DNA of 64,000 bases from Thelephora terrestris (lineage: Eukaryota; Basidiomycota; Agaricomycetes; Thelephorales; Thelephoraceae). The stretch lies in NCBI GenBank assembly GCA_015956445.1, contig WIUZ02000002.1:1612001-1676000 (forward strand). The letters are read 5' to 3'. Below are positions 62,338 through 64,000 of this stretch, piece after piece. Below the pieces are notes generated by a model. That model worked only from the letters and a program-made list of their open reading frames with translations, had not been told where the DNA came from and did no database searches. The translations under genes were made by a program, and so were the position numbers. The stretch's first letter is position 1; each line of letters opens with the position of its first letter.

Positions 62338-62536
62338 CGGCTGAAGAGGAGAGGACGGTGAACTTGATCACGCCTTCCTGATTTGGGGGCCTTTTCGCGT
62401 GCTTCACATCAAATCACATCTCTGGGACGCTTGCCCGAGTCAGGGCGTCAGTCGACCTTGCACCACAACCACCACCACGCACGATTCAGCACCCAACACA
62501 AGAAATTCCCTCATAAATACTTTATTAAACTTCTCA
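62338..62536. promoter_or_regulatory. Short divergent promoter, THG1 and acidic protein gene
   Basis: 199 bp between the two start codons; both promoters must overlap here. No clear TATA box. Confidence 0.45.
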
Positions 62537-63365
62537 ATGTCCAGTTTGAACGTTCCAGGCCCTTCCCCGTACGCCTCCTTCTTCCGTCACCGCACCCTCG
62601 GTCGTGCTCCCTCTCCTCCTACTTGGGCCTGCTATGAGCAGATACAGTACGACGACGAGTACAGCGATGATAGTGCCTCAGACGGCGACAGTCGCGATGA
62701 GGATGAGGATGATGACGAGGACCGTGACCGCGATAATTCCTGCTCCGAAGACGATGAGGATTACGGACGTCATCCCGATTCCTCCTCATCTTCCATCCAG
62801 GGTCACGAACCACCTCCATCTCCAGAGGACTGTGAGAAGAGCAGCGACTCCTCGGATGGTGCCAAGAAGGACGTCAAAGGCAAGGGTCGGGCGGTGGACC
62901 CTGAGCACGAGGTCGCCGATTTGCCTCCCCCGCCTCCTCCGCCTCGGCTCCGTCCCAAGAAGCGACACTCAGGCCGCCGTGCTCGTACTCTCAGGCCTAT
63001 CCTCACCATTCACAAGAGCCAAGGCTTTGTATGGAATCAGGTACGCCACAATCTGTCGTGTCTGCCCTCCGAGTATAATTAAGCGCTCATATATCCCATC
63101 AACAGGACCTTTTCGTGCCTCCATATATCAAAGATCGCTGTGAGTCCAGAGCTTCTTTCTAACACCTGTCACCTTTTGATGTACCCGTTTCGCTACTTAT
63201 ATGCTAATCCATCTTCGTGTTTTAGACATTGCGTCGACCTCGCCGCCGAACTCTCGCGGATTCGTCTCGTCCTCCGTCTCGTCCACCGCTTCCTTCCCCG
63301 ATTACGAGGTCGAAGTCGTAGAGATCCGAGTGGACGAAGGCTATCTGGACAACATCATCCCCTGA
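62537..63365 (+). CDS. Hypothetical acidic protein
   Basis: Three exons, 62537-63040, 63106-63139 and 63226-63365 (the second only 34 nt), sum to 678 nt, or 225 residues. The N-terminus is short and neutral (MSSLNVPGPSPYASFFRH). A very acidic Asp/Glu/Ser tract of about 50 residues follows (DDEYSDDSASDGDSRDEDED onward), then a Ser-rich part, a proline run (LPPPPPPPRLRP) and a basic stretch (KKRHSGRRAR). The C-terminal part has FVWNQDLFVPPYIKDRY and a final acidic helix (VEVVEIRVDEGYLDNIIP). The conserved-looking end may be a short folded or binding motif. No family recognised. Confidence 0.65.
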
Positions 63366-63721
63366 ATCAATGTATCCTCTACACTCCTCAATCCTCCCTG
63401 TTATCTAGTATCGCACTTGCCAACTCCTTCCTCGTCTCGTTTTACTTGTATAGTTCGCTATCCCCACGCTTCCTCGTCAAACCACTGTAGAATCGTTCGC
63501 ATACAGGCTTACTTACACTCCCGGCTCTAGGTATCATAACTTGTTTCCTTACTTTCTCTTACCGGTTTCGCCTCTTACTCTTTCGAAAATGACATTTATC
63601 TCAACTCACGCCATTAGATGCGAGCGATAATAAAGGGCATCTATCTACAACGCATCGGGCATAGTATACAAACAACTAGGTAAATAAGGAAACGGAGGCG
63701 GCCGGTCAACAACAGGGCGGG
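63366..63721. other. Intergenic, convergent 3' ends
   Basis: 356 bp between the acidic protein and the ubiquitin hydrolase gene; no gene seen. Confidence 0.4.
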
Positions 63722-63952
63722 TCAAATAGTGGCGAGTATATCGTTATCGACTTCTTTCATCCTCTCCAGTTCCTTTTCCTTCTCTCTTTGCCTCTCTTTT
63801 ACGATCTCCGTCTCACGGATAAGTACGTAAGTTGGCGTCATGTAAGGCTTGTAATCCAGGTGCTTCTTCACGTAGAAACACATATATGCGGGTGATTTCA
63901 GGCATTGCGTCAGAGTCGTCGGCGTCACCTTCTCATCATCAAACCGGTACCA
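63722..63952 (-). CDS. Ubiquitin carboxyl-terminal hydrolase (USP), last exon only
   Basis: A 77-codon 3' exon ending at 63722; a GCTCTAG acceptor precedes it at 63953, and the rest of the gene lies beyond the window. It begins WYRFDDEKVTP, the end of the USP catalytic fold, which usually follows the catalytic-histidine HY segment. It continues TLTQCLKSPAYMCFYVKKHL and DYKPYMTPTYVL, then ends in a charged helix (REREKEKE-type). The YMCFYVKK segment corresponds to the AYMLFY strand of peptidase C19 enzymes, which remove ubiquitin from proteins. The call is from the terminal strand and tail only, since the catalytic Cys and His are outside the window. Confidence 0.75.
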   Translation of the reverse strand, partial: WYRFDDEKVTPTTLTQCLKSPAYMCFYVKKHLDYKPYMTPTYVLIRETEIVKERQREKEKELERMKEVDNDILATI

Positions 63953-64000
63953 CTAGAGCCACGAATGAATGAAAATTCAGCTAGGACAGGGGCCGAATAA

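Overview
This window looks like a nuclear contig of a basidiomycete, very probably an agaricomycete mushroom-forming fungus. The evidence is the many short introns (about 40-100 bp, almost all GT-AG), two F-box proteins of the agaricomycete type, a GT1 glycosyltransferase with the HHGG signature, a NACHT-WD40 NLR-like protein, DUF6535 and DUF6533 membrane proteins, and a Plavaka-type (CACTA) transposase remnant. No tRNA, rRNA or CRISPR array was seen.

Left part, 1-24.7 kb: a nested stack of mobile elements with little host sequence. Three families of LTR-like elements occur. All have TG...CA ends and exact 5-bp target duplications. Family A (about 2.3-2.4 kb) is at 115-2531 and 19092-24734. 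Family B (about 3.3 kb) is at 7050-15437, 8434-12685 and 19333-22657. Family C (2.9 kb) is at 15462-18377. No reverse transcriptase, integrase or internal region is present. Each unit instead carries one intron-split gene for a coiled-coil protein, transcribed against a TATA box that lies 260-470 bp before the right end. B copy 2 sits inverted inside B copy 1, and B copy 3 sits inside A copy 2; the empty site is still visible in A copy 1. Two palindromic CACTA-type MITEs (10670-11622 and 13194-14069, 3-bp target duplications) sit inside B copies. Between the elements lie a fragment of a glycosyltransferase gene, one F-box gene and a decayed Plavaka fragment.

Middle, 24.7-30 kb: one large minus-strand gene for a NACHT-WD40 STAND protein (NLR-like, 1377 residues). 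Its NACHT and WD40 exons are strongly CpG-poor while its N-terminal exons are CpG-rich.

Right part, 31-64 kb: ordinary gene-dense euchromatin. In order it holds a GT1 glycosyltransferase, an F-box protein, a long disordered protein, an Hsp20 protein divergent from a type I metacaspase, an AIF/AMID-like FAD oxidoreductase, a coiled-coil protein, a DUF6535 protein, a DUF6533 protein, a gene-poor stretch of about 3 kb, an SLC25-like carrier, a forkhead factor, THG1 (tRNA-His guanylyltransferase, with two apparent GC-AG introns), an acidic protein and the last exon of a ubiquitin hydrolase.

The most notable points are the gene-bearing LTR-like families and the closeness of three cell-death-type genes (NLR, metacaspase, AIF-like). 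All gene models come from reading splice sites and frames by eye. Exon sums given below are divisible by three, which supports the models but does not prove them.
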